Assembly: GCF_026339935.1 (NCBI RefSeq) | Contig: NZ_JAPEPX010000001.1 | Location: 1,842,501 to 1,906,500 of the forward strand | Source of the DNA: Streptomyces sp. NBC_01551 | GTDB lineage: Bacteria; Actinomycetota; Actinomycetes; Streptomycetales; Streptomycetaceae | Length of the DNA stretch: 64,000 nucleotides | Direction of reading: 5' to 3' | Shown: in pieces, positions 19,652 to 27,130 of the stretch | Position numbering within the stretch: position 1 is the stretch's first letter | Layout: every line of letters starts with the position of its first letter | Notes under the pieces: model-generated | The model's input: the letters and a program-made list of their open reading frames with translations, nothing else | Databases searched by the model: none | What the model was told of the DNA's origin: nothing | Translations under genes and position numbers: made by a program

Positions 19652-20308
19652 CTAGGGCAGCTCCCAGAGCAGCAGTTCCCCGGGCGACCCGGCGACGATC
19701 TCCAGGCCGCTCTCCCCGGTGATCCGCGCCGAGTCCCCCGGCTCCAGCTCCTCCCCGTCGAGCCGCAGGTCACCCCGTACGACGTGCAGGTACACCCGCT
19801 CCGCCGCCGGCACGGGGATCCGCTCGCCCGCGCCCGGGCGCCGTACGTGCAGGACCGCGCCGGCCGCGGGGACCTCGTACGGCGTGCCGTCCCCGATGCC
19901 CCGGACCAGCTCGTACGAGGGCTCCCCGGCGGCGTTCAGCGGCGCGAGCCACATCTGTACGAAGCGCAGCGGCTCGGCGGCGTCGTTGCGCTCCACGTGC
20001 CGCGCGCCGGACCCGGCGCCGAACCGCTGGAGGTCCCCCGGCCGGACCACGGTGGACTCGCCGGTGGTGCTGCCCTTGTGGGTGAGCTCGCCCTCCACCA
20101 CCCAGGTGACGATCTCGGTCTGGCTGTGCGGGTGCTCGTCGAACCCGGCTCCGGGGGCGAGCCGCTCCTCGTTGCAGGCCAGCAGCGGGCCGAAGCGGAT
20201 GTTGTCCGGGTCGTAGAACTGCCCGAAGGAGAAGGCGTGCCGGGTCGTGATCCCGGCGGCCCGGTCCCCGCCCTCGTAACGGTCGGCGGCGCGGCGTACA
20301 TCAATCAT
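19652..20308 (-). CDS. Pirin family protein
   Basis: This 218-aa bicupin has the pirin signatures TRHAFSFGQFYDPDNIRFG, the metal-binding FDEHPHSQTEIVTWVVEGEL and GSGARHVERND, whose His and Glu residues coordinate iron in known pirins. Pirins are quercetinase-like or regulatory proteins; in Streptomyces a pirin has been reported to modulate beta-oxidation, although I cannot tell whether this is that protein. The ATG at 20308 is monocistronic on the minus strand, and its stop lies 14 bp from the convergent hydrolase. Confidence 0.9.
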   Translation of the reverse strand: MIDVRRAADRYEGGDRAAGITTRHAFSFGQFYDPDNIRFGPLLACNEERLAPGAGFDEHPHSQTEIVTWVVEGELTHKGSTTGESTVVRPGDLQRFGAGSGARHVERNDAAEPLRFVQMWLAPLNAAGEPSYELVRGIGDGTPYEVPAAGAVLHVRRPGAGERIPVPAAERVYLHVVRGDLRLDGEELEPGDSARITGESGLEIVAGSPGELLLWELP

Positions 20309-20377
20309 GGGGGCCACGGTAGCCCCGCGTGCGAGACCGGAGTCGGCGGCGCCGCCCCGATAAGGCAGTCTTGTTCC

Positions 20378-21589
20378 GTGCCCGAACCCGAACGTGAGCA
20401 GTCCCCCGCGACCCATCCCGCTCATCCCGCCCATCCGCACGCCGCGACGCTGCGCCGACTGGAGAAGTCCTCCGGCCGGCTCGCCGCCAACGCGATCACG
20501 CGCATGGACGAGACCCTGCCGTGGTACCGGGCGATGCCGCCGGAGAACCGGTCGTGGATCGGCCTGGTCGCCCAGGCCGGCATCGCCGCGTTCACGGAGT
20601 GGTTCCGGCATCCCGAGACCCCGCAGGCGATCTCCACCGACGTGTTCGGGACGGCTCCGCGCGAGCTGACCCGGGCGATCACGCTGCGCCAGACCGTCGA
20701 GATGGTCCGCACCACGATCGAGGTCATGGAGACCGCGATCGAGGAGGTGGCGGCCCCGGGCGACGAGTCGATCCTGCGCGAGGCGCTGCTGGTGTACGCC
20801 CGGGAGATCGCCTTCGCGACCGCCCAGGTGTACGCGCAGGCCGCCGAGGCGCGGGGGGCGTGGGACGCCCGCCTGGAGTCCCTCGTCGTCAACGCGGTGC
20901 TGTCCGGCGAGGCCGACGAGGGCGCGCTGTCGCGGGCCGCGGCGCTGGGCTGGAACTCCCCGGAGCACGTGTGCGTGGTGCTCGGCACCGCCCCGGACGG
21001 GGACAGCGAGCTGACGGTCGAGGCGATCCGGCGCGCCGCCCGGCACCACAAGCTCCAGGTCCTGACGGGGGTGCTGGGCGACCGCCTGGTGGTCATCGCG
21101 GGCGGCAGCGACAACCCGCTCCAGGTCGCGAAGTCCCTGATCGGCCCGTTCGCGGCGGGTCCGGTGGTGGCGGGTCCGGTCGTCTCGGACCTGCTGAACG
21201 CGACCAAGTCCGCGCAGGCGGCGGCGGCCGGCCTGAAGGCCTGCACGGCCTGGCAGGACGCGCCGCGGCCGGTGCTGGCGGACGATCTCCTGCCGGAGCG
21301 CGCGATCGCCTCGGACCCTTCAGCGCGCGAGCAGTTGGTGGAGGAGATCTACAGACCGCTGGAGGAGGCGGGGTCCGCGCTGCTGGAGACGCTGAGCGTC
21401 TATCTGGAGCAGGCGAGCAGCCTCGAAGGCGCGGCGCGGATGCTGTTCGTGCACCCCAACACGGTGCGCTACCGGCTCCGACGTGTGACCGACGTCACCG
21501 GCTGGTCGCCCTCTGATGTCCGTTCCGCGTTCACGCTGCGAATCGCCCTGATCCTGGGACGTCTGGCCGACGGCGATCTCCAGTCCTAG
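20378..21589 (+). CDS. fasR: FasR, PucR-family activator of fatty acid synthesis
   Basis: This 403-aa protein has a PucR-type C-terminal HTH (LEQASSLEGAARMLFVHPNTVRYRLRRVTDVTG, about residues 345-380) and a long N-terminal helical/GGDEF-like regulatory part. Its place directly before fabD-fabH-acpP-fabF identifies it as FasR, which in S. coelicolor activates that operon. The GTG at 20378 follows CAGTCT by 6 nt and has no Shine-Dalgarno, so it is probably leaderless. The first 30 residues are His-Pro-Ala-rich. It should sense acyl-CoA or a related lipid signal, by analogy with other Fas regulators. Confidence 0.92.
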   Translation: MPEPEREQSPATHPAHPAHPHAATLRRLEKSSGRLAANAITRMDETLPWYRAMPPENRSWIGLVAQAGIAAFTEWFRHPETPQAISTDVFGTAPRELTRAITLRQTVEMVRTTIEVMETAIEEVAAPGDESILREALLVYAREIAFATAQVYAQAAEARGAWDARLESLVVNAVLSGEADEGALSRAAALGWNSPEHVCVVLGTAPDGDSELTVEAIRRAARHHKLQVLTGVLGDRLVVIAGGSDNPLQVAKSLIGPFAAGPVVAGPVVSDLLNATKSAQAAAAGLKACTAWQDAPRPVLADDLLPERAIASDPSAREQLVEEIYRPLEEAGSALLETLSVYLEQASSLEGAARMLFVHPNTVRYRLRRVTDVTGWSPSDVRSAFTLRIALILGRLADGDLQS

Positions 21590-21593
21590 ACTT

Positions 21594-21610
21594 TTGTCGG
21601 ACATCAACAA
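21594..21610. promoter_or_regulatory. Candidate FasR site upstream of fabD
   Basis: TTGTCGGACATCAACAA has 4-bp inverted arms (TTGT/ACAA) around a 9-bp centre. It is the only A/T-rich symmetric element in the 83-bp fasR-fabD gap. Assignment to FasR rests on position only. Confidence 0.35.
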
Positions 21611-21672
21611 TTACCCTGACGGTTCTTGGTCCCTGTCCCCACGGGCGGCGGGGACCCACCACAAGAGAGAGT

Positions 21673-22611
21673 GTGAGGGTGCTCGTACTCGTCGCTCCCG
21701 GCCAAGGCGCACAGACGCCCGGCTTCCTGACTCCCTGGCTCGAACTCCCCGGCGCGGCCGACCGCGTCGGCGCGTGGTCGGACGCCATCGGGCTCGACCT
21801 TGCCCACTACGGCACGAAGGCCGACGCGGACGAGATCCGCGACACGGCCGTGGCCCAGCCCCTGCTGGTCGCCGCCGGTCTGCTGTCCGCCTCCGCGCTG
21901 GCCACGGCCCACGCCGACAGCCGTACGGCCTTCGGTGCCGTCTCGGGCCACAGCGTCGGTGAGATCACCGCCGCCGCGTACGCCGGCGTCCTGTCCGAGG
22001 CCGAGGCCCTGTCGTTCGTACGGACGCGCGGGCTCGCGATGGCCGAGGCGTCCGCGGTCACCGAGACCGGCATGGCCGCGATCCTCGGCGGGGACCCCGA
22101 CGTGGTCGTCGCGCACCTGGAGAAGCTGGGTCTGACCCCGGCCAACATCAACGGCGCGGGCCAGATCGTGGCCGCCGGCACCATGGAGCAGATCGCCGCC
22201 CTGGAGGCCGAGAAGCCCGAAGGCTCCATGAAGGTCGTCGCCCTCAAGGTCGCGGGCGCCTTCCACACGCACCACATGGCCCCCGCGGTCGCGACGCTGG
22301 AGAAGGCCGCCCAGGCCCTCTCCCCGGCCGACCCGGAGCTGAAGTACGTCTCGAACAAGGACGGCCTCGTCGTCGCCACGGGCGCCGACGTCGTCGCCCG
22401 CCTGGTCGGCCAGGTCGCGAACCCGGTCCGCTGGGACCTGTGCATGGAGACGTTCGCCGAGCTGGGCGTCACGGGGATCATCGAGCTCTGCCCCGGTGGC
22501 ACCCTGACGGGTCTGGCCAAGCGCGCGCTCAAGGGCGTGCCGAGCGTGGCTCTGAAGACCCCGGACGATCTCGAGAAGGCCGCCGCGCTCATCGCCGAGC
22601 ACGCGGCCTGA
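21673..22611 (+). CDS. fabD: Malonyl-CoA:ACP transacylase
   Basis: This 312-aa enzyme moves malonyl from CoA to AcpP for type II fatty acid synthesis. The active site GHSVGE has Ser94, and the early VAPGQGAQTPGF and later FHTHHMAPA (His) complete the catalytic set. The GTG at 21673 follows a GAGAGA element. The gene heads the fabD-fabH-acpP-fabF operon (19-bp gap to fabH). In Streptomyces this FabD also serves polyketide synthases. Confidence 0.97.
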   Translation: MRVLVLVAPGQGAQTPGFLTPWLELPGAADRVGAWSDAIGLDLAHYGTKADADEIRDTAVAQPLLVAAGLLSASALATAHADSRTAFGAVSGHSVGEITAAAYAGVLSEAEALSFVRTRGLAMAEASAVTETGMAAILGGDPDVVVAHLEKLGLTPANINGAGQIVAAGTMEQIAALEAEKPEGSMKVVALKVAGAFHTHHMAPAVATLEKAAQALSPADPELKYVSNKDGLVVATGADVVARLVGQVANPVRWDLCMETFAELGVTGIIELCPGGTLTGLAKRALKGVPSVALKTPDDLEKAAALIAEHAA

Positions 22612-22630
22612 GAGAAGGAGCCCACACAGC

Positions 22631-23635
22631 ATGTCGAAGATCAAGCCTGCCAAGGGCTCCCCGTACGCCCGCATCCTCGGGGTCGGCGGCTACCGTCCGG
22701 TCCGGGTGGTGCCCAACGAGGTCATCCTGGAGACGATCGACTCGTCCGACGAGTGGATCCGCTCGCGCTCGGGCATCGCGACCCGGCACTGGGCCTCGCC
22801 GCAGGAGACGGTCTCCGCGATGTCGGTGGAGGCCTCGGGCAAGGCGCTCGCCGACGCGGGGATCGCCCCGGAGCAGATCGGCGCCGTGATCGTCTCGACG
22901 GTCTCGCACTTCAAGCAGACGCCGGCGGTCGCGACCGAGATCGCCCACCGGATCGGCGCGGGCAAGCCCGCCGCGTTCGACATCTCCGCGGGGTGCGCCG
23001 GGTTCGGCTACGGCCTGACGCTCGCCAAGGGCATGGTGGTGGAAGGTTCCGCCGAGTACGTCCTCGTCATCGGCGTGGAGCGGCTCTCGGACCTCACCGA
23101 CCTGGAGGACCGCGCGACGGCCTTCCTCTTCGGCGACGGCGCGGGCGCCGTCGTCGTGGGCCCCTCGGACGAGCCGGCCATCGGCCCCACGGTGTGGGGT
23201 TCGGAGGGTGACAAGTCCGAGACCATCAAGCAGACCGTGCCGTGGGACGAGTACCGCACCACCGACAGCGGCGAGAAGTTCCCGGCCATCACCCAGGAGG
23301 GCCAGGCGGTCTTCCGCTGGGCCGTCTTCGAGATGGCCAAGGTGGCCCAGCAGGCACTCGACGCGGCCGGGATCACCCCCGAGGACCTGGACGTCTTCAT
23401 TCCGCACCAGGCGAACATGCGGATCATCGACTCGATGGTGAAGACTCTGAAGCTGCCGGATCACGTCACGGTCGCCCGTGACGTCGAGACCACCGGCAAC
23501 ACCTCGGCCGCCTCGATCCCGCTCGCCATGGAGCGGCTCCTGGCGACCGGAGCGGCGAAGAGCGGCGACACCGCGCTCGTCATCGGCTTCGGGGCGGGAC
23601 TCGTCTACGCCGCGACGGTCGTTACCCTCCCCTAG
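22631..23635 (+). CDS. fabH: 3-oxoacyl-ACP synthase III
   Basis: This 334-aa enzyme starts chain synthesis by condensing acyl-CoA (in Streptomyces often branched) with malonyl-ACP. The triad is Cys122 (ISAGCAGFGYG), His259 (FIPHQANMR) and Asn290 (TTGNTSAAS). The ATG at 22631 has GAGAAGGAG upstream and sits 19 bp from fabD. The adjacent acpP and fabF complete the condensation module. Confidence 0.97.
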   Translation: MSKIKPAKGSPYARILGVGGYRPVRVVPNEVILETIDSSDEWIRSRSGIATRHWASPQETVSAMSVEASGKALADAGIAPEQIGAVIVSTVSHFKQTPAVATEIAHRIGAGKPAAFDISAGCAGFGYGLTLAKGMVVEGSAEYVLVIGVERLSDLTDLEDRATAFLFGDGAGAVVVGPSDEPAIGPTVWGSEGDKSETIKQTVPWDEYRTTDSGEKFPAITQEGQAVFRWAVFEMAKVAQQALDAAGITPEDLDVFIPHQANMRIIDSMVKTLKLPDHVTVARDVETTGNTSAASIPLAMERLLATGAAKSGDTALVIGFGAGLVYAATVVTLP

Positions 23636-23693
23636 GGCCGGGACACACGTCCCGCGTCCTGATCCACCAGTTAGCAACAAGAAGGAGCGCCAC

Positions 23694-23942
23694 ATGGCCG
23701 CCACGCAGGAAGAGATCGTCGAGGGTCTCGCGGAGATCGTCAACGAGATCGCCGGCATCCCCACCGAGGACGTCGAGCTCCACAAGTCCTTCACGGACGA
23801 CCTGGACGTCGACTCGCTGTCCATGGTCGAGGTCGTCGTCGCCGCCGAAGAGCGCTTCGACGTCAAGATCCCCGACGAGGACGTCAAGAACCTCAAGACG
23901 GTCGGCGACGCCGCTGACTACATCCTGAAGCACCAGGCCTGA
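23694..23942 (+). CDS. acpP: Acyl carrier protein of fatty acid synthesis
   Basis: This 82-aa acidic four-helix protein carries DVDSLSMVEVV, where Ser41 takes the phosphopantetheine arm. The ATG at 23694 has AAGGAG 7 nt upstream. It is the expected carrier between FabH and FabF in this operon, and its size matches primary-metabolism ACPs. Confidence 0.97.
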   Translation: MAATQEEIVEGLAEIVNEIAGIPTEDVELHKSFTDDLDVDSLSMVEVVVAAEERFDVKIPDEDVKNLKTVGDAADYILKHQA

Positions 23943-24021
23943 GCCTGACGAGCGTTTGTCGCCACCTGGCGGTGGCGCCGTGACAATTCAGCACCCCCTT
24001 ACACGTGGAGAAAGAATTCCT

Positions 24022-25287
24022 GTGAGCCCGACCAATCGCACCGTGGTCGTCACCGGTATCGGCGCAACCACTCCGCTGGGTGGCGACAGCGCTTCGACCT
24101 GGGAAGGTCTGCTTGCCGGCCGTTCCGGCGTAAAGCCCCTGGAGGGCGAGCGCTTCGCCGAACTCCCGGTCCGCATCGCCGCCCCGGTCGCTGTCGACCC
24201 GAGCGAGGTTCTGCCCCGGCCGCTGGCCCGCAAGCTGGACCGCTCGGCGCAGTTCGCCGTCATCGCCGCCCGTGAGGCCTGGGCCGACGCCGGCTTCACG
24301 GCGCCCGCGGGCGAGGACGAGTCCATCGTGCCGGAGCGCCTGGGCACCGTGATCGCCTCCGGCATCGGCGGCGTCACCACGCTGCTGGACCAGTACGACG
24401 TCCTGAAGGAAAAGGGTGTGCGCCGGGTCTCCCCGCACACCGTCCCCATGCTCATGCCGAACGGCCCCTCGGCCAACGTCGGCCTGGAGGTCAACGCCCG
24501 CGCGGGCGTGCACACCCCCGTCAGCGCCTGCGCGTCCGGCGCCGAGGCCATCGGCTACGCCGTCGAGATGATCCGTACCGGCCGTGCCGACGTGGTCGTC
24601 GCGGGCGGCACCGAGGCGGCGATCCACCCGCTGCCGATCGCCGCGTTCGCCAACATGATGGCGATGTCCAAGAACAACGAGAACCCGACCGCGGCCTCCC
24701 GCCCGTACGACAAGGCCCGCGACGGCTTCGTCCTCGGCGAGGGCGCGGGCGTCGTGATCCTGGAGTCCGCCGAGCACGCCGCCGCGCGCGGCGCCCGGGT
24801 CTACTGCGAGGTGCTGGGCCAGGGTCTGTCCGCGGACAGCCACCACATCGCGCAGCCGGAGCCGACCGGCCGCGGTGTCGCGGCCGCCGTGCAGAACCTG
24901 CTCGACAACACCAACCTGGACACCTCCGAGCTGGTGCACCTGAACGCGCACGCCACGTCCACCCCGCAGGGTGACACGGCCGAGCTGAAGGCCCTGCGCA
25001 AGGTGCTGGGCGACGACCTCGACCACATCGCGATCTCCGCGACCAAGTCGATGACGGGCCACCTGCTGGGCGGCGCCGGCGGCATCGAGACCGTCGCGAC
25101 CGTGCTCGCGCTCTACCACCGGATCGCCCCCGCGACGATCAACGTGGACGAGCTGGACGACGACATCGACGCGGACATCGTCGTCGGCGAGCCGCGCAAG
25201 CTGCCGGCCGACGGCCCGATCTCCGCGATCAACAACTCGTTCGGCTTCGGCGGCCACAACGTCACCCTGGCCTTCCGCACCGTCTGA
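24022..25287 (+). CDS. fabF: 3-oxoacyl-ACP synthase II
   Basis: This 421-aa ketosynthase elongates acyl-ACP. The catalytic set is Cys170 (VSACASGAEA), His in LNAHATSTPQGD, and Lys/His in SATKSMTGHLLGG. It shows the usual GxGxTTPLG N-terminus. The GTG at 24022 follows GGAG about 11 nt upstream; the frame open before it is not protein-like. It ends the fab operon before a strong terminator. Confidence 0.97.
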   Translation: MSPTNRTVVVTGIGATTPLGGDSASTWEGLLAGRSGVKPLEGERFAELPVRIAAPVAVDPSEVLPRPLARKLDRSAQFAVIAAREAWADAGFTAPAGEDESIVPERLGTVIASGIGGVTTLLDQYDVLKEKGVRRVSPHTVPMLMPNGPSANVGLEVNARAGVHTPVSACASGAEAIGYAVEMIRTGRADVVVAGGTEAAIHPLPIAAFANMMAMSKNNENPTAASRPYDKARDGFVLGEGAGVVILESAEHAAARGARVYCEVLGQGLSADSHHIAQPEPTGRGVAAAVQNLLDNTNLDTSELVHLNAHATSTPQGDTAELKALRKVLGDDLDHIAISATKSMTGHLLGGAGGIETVATVLALYHRIAPATINVDELDDDIDADIVVGEPRKLPADGPISAINNSFGFGGHNVTLAFRTV

Positions 25288-25307
25288 CCGGACGCGGCAG
25301 TACGTAC

Positions 25308-25345
25308 GGAAGGGCCCGCCCGGCATTCGCCGGGCGGGCCCTTCC
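25308..25345 (+). terminator. Terminator of the fab operon
   Basis: A perfect 17-bp stem (25308-25324 with 25329-25345) with a 4-nt ATTC loop lies 20 bp after fabF. The convergent DUF3145 gene ends 23 bp beyond, so it may act in both directions. Confidence 0.9.
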
Positions 25346-25367
25346 GCGTTCCCGTGTGCTCGGGAGC

Positions 25368-25862
25368 TCAGACCACCTGGTGGAGCCAGCGGACCGGGGC
25401 GCCCTCGCCCGCGTAGCGGAAGGGTTCCAGCTCGTCGTCCCAGGGCTTGCCGAGCAGTCTGGCGATCTCCGCCTCCAGGTCGGTCTCGCCGCGCGCGGAG
25501 CGGGCGAGGGCGGCGCGCAGCCGGTCCTCGGGGATGAGGATGTCGCCGTGCATTCCGGTGACGGCGTGGAAGATGCCGAGTTCGGGGGTGGAGCTGTAGC
25601 GCTCGCCCTCGGCGGTGGCGCAGGGTTCCGCGGTCACTTCGAAGCGCAGCAGGTGCCAGCCGCGCAGCGCGGAGGCGAGCTTCGAGGCGGTGCCCGCTTC
25701 GGCCTGCCAGGAGAACTCGGCTCTCCAGGTGCCGGGGGAGGCGGGCTGCCTGATCCAGTCGAGGTTCACCCGCACCCCGAGCACGCCCGCAACAGCCCAT
25801 TCCACGTGCGGGCAGAGCGCGCGCGGTGCGGAATGCACGTACAGAACTCCACGTGTCGTCAC
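25368..25862 (-). CDS. DUF3145 family protein
   Basis: This 164-aa protein begins TTRGVLYVHSAPRALCPHVEWAV and contains WRAEFSWQAEAGTASKLASALRGW and LLGKPWDDELEPFRYAGEG, the DUF3145 pattern found in actinobacteria, usually next to the fab cluster. Function is unknown. The GTG at 25862 has GGAGG 6 nt upstream. A good promoter candidate lies about 60 bp further out. The conserved linkage to fabDHPF suggests a lipid or envelope role, but this is inference. Confidence 0.85.
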   Translation of the reverse strand: MTTRGVLYVHSAPRALCPHVEWAVAGVLGVRVNLDWIRQPASPGTWRAEFSWQAEAGTASKLASALRGWHLLRFEVTAEPCATAEGERYSSTPELGIFHAVTGMHGDILIPEDRLRAALARSARGETDLEAEIARLLGKPWDDELEPFRYAGEGAPVRWLHQVV

Positions 25863-25924
25863 CGGGACCTCCAGTGTGGGACGAGGTCGGGAATAAACTC
25901 CAGAAAACGGACAGTATGTGACGT

Positions 25925-25953
25925 GATGTAATTTAGCGGAAAGAATCTGACAA
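25925..25953 (-). promoter_or_regulatory. Candidate promoter of the DUF3145 gene
   Basis: On the minus strand, TTGTCA (25948-25953) and TACATC (25925-25930) are separated by 17 bp. They lie in an A/T-rich patch about 60 bp before the GTG. Confidence 0.4.
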
Positions 25954-26113
25954 TGCGTCGCGGGACCTGCGGCCGAAACGCCACGGGAAAAAGCTACCGT
26001 GCGCCAGGGGTCCTGGTGTGACGTACGGTCGGTCCAAACCCGGTAAACACAGAGCTTTCACTCAGCAGGACGCCCCCGAAGGACACGGGGCGACGAGGGA
26101 GGGGACCAACCCG

Positions 26114-27010
26114 ATGCGCACCACCGCTCCGCACCGCCGCGCGCGTCGCACTCTCGCGGGAGCGCTCGCGACGGCGGCCGTCCTGGCCGGGACGGTTACG
26201 GGGTGCCACTCGGGCGAGTCGGACGCCGGCGGCGAGCGCGGGGCGCAGGCCGCGCCGCGCTGGAACACCGCGCCCGCCTCGATCGCCGCCGTGGGTGACT
26301 CCATCACACGCGGTTTCGATGCCTGTTCGGTGCTGGCGGACTGCCCGGAGGTCTCCTGGGCCACCGGAGACGACCCCGCCGTGCAGTCGCTGGCCACCCG
26401 GCTGCTCGGGCAGGCCGAGGCGCCCTCGCGCAGCTGGAACTACGCGGTGACGGGCTCGCGGATGGCGGACCTGCCGGGGCAGCTGGCCTCGGCCGCCGAG
26501 CACAAGCCCGCCCTGGTCACGGTGATGGTGGGCTCGAACGACGCCTGCCGGCCGCTGGCTTCCTCGATGACCCCGGTCGCCGAGTTCCGGGCCGGGTTCG
26601 AGAAGGCGCTCGCCGGGCTGCGGGCCGCCTCGCCCGAGTCCCAGGTGTACGTGTCCTCCGTGCCGGATCTGCAGCGGCTGTGGGAGCAGGGCAAGGACAG
26701 CCCGATGGTGCGGCAGATCTGGAAGCTGGGCATCTGCCAGTCGATGCTGGCCGACCCGCTGTCGGCGGCGACCGGGGCGACGTCCCGCCGCGAGCAGGTG
26801 CGGGCGCGGGTGGTCGAGTACAACGAGGTGCTGCGCGAGGTCTGCGCGAAGGACGAGCTGTGCCGCTACGACGGCGGCGCGGTCTTCCAGTACCCCTTCG
26901 AGGCGGACCAGTTGAGCCGCTGGGACTGGTTCCACCCGGGGAAGAACGGGCAGGCGCGGCTGGCCGAGCTGGCGCACCGCCAGGTGACCTCGGCCGAGCC
27001 GCCGCGCTGA
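26114..27010 (+). CDS. SGNH/GDSL-type lipoprotein esterase
   Basis: This 298-aa exported protein has a basic lead, a hydrophobic core (LAGALATAAVLAGTV) and a lipobox-like TVTGC with Cys31, so it is probably anchored to the outer face of the membrane. SGNH blocks are clear: VGDSITRG (Ser), a Gly in the MADLPG region, GSNDACRP (Asn), and WDWFHPGKNGQ (Asp/His). It should hydrolyse an ester, for example a lipid or acetylated glycan. The ATG at 26114 has GGAGGGG about 9 nt upstream. Confidence 0.88.
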   Translation: MRTTAPHRRARRTLAGALATAAVLAGTVTGCHSGESDAGGERGAQAAPRWNTAPASIAAVGDSITRGFDACSVLADCPEVSWATGDDPAVQSLATRLLGQAEAPSRSWNYAVTGSRMADLPGQLASAAEHKPALVTVMVGSNDACRPLASSMTPVAEFRAGFEKALAGLRAASPESQVYVSSVPDLQRLWEQGKDSPMVRQIWKLGICQSMLADPLSAATGATSRREQVRARVVEYNEVLREVCAKDELCRYDGGAVFQYPFEADQLSRWDWFHPGKNGQARLAELAHRQVTSAEPPR

Positions 27011-27130
27011 GCACGGAGACGGACCAGGGGCCGGGAGCACCTCCCAGCGGTGGCTGGGGAAGCGTCAGGGCCCGCCCCCGGTCCGGTTTATGGGTGATTT
27101 CCGGCCATATCGCGAACCGGAGCTCTGGCC

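Noticed and set aside
20378..25287. Polyketide or specialised-metabolite cluster
   Set aside because: The FasR-FabD-FabH-AcpP-FabF order and sequences match the housekeeping fatty acid operon; no tailoring genes are adjacent.
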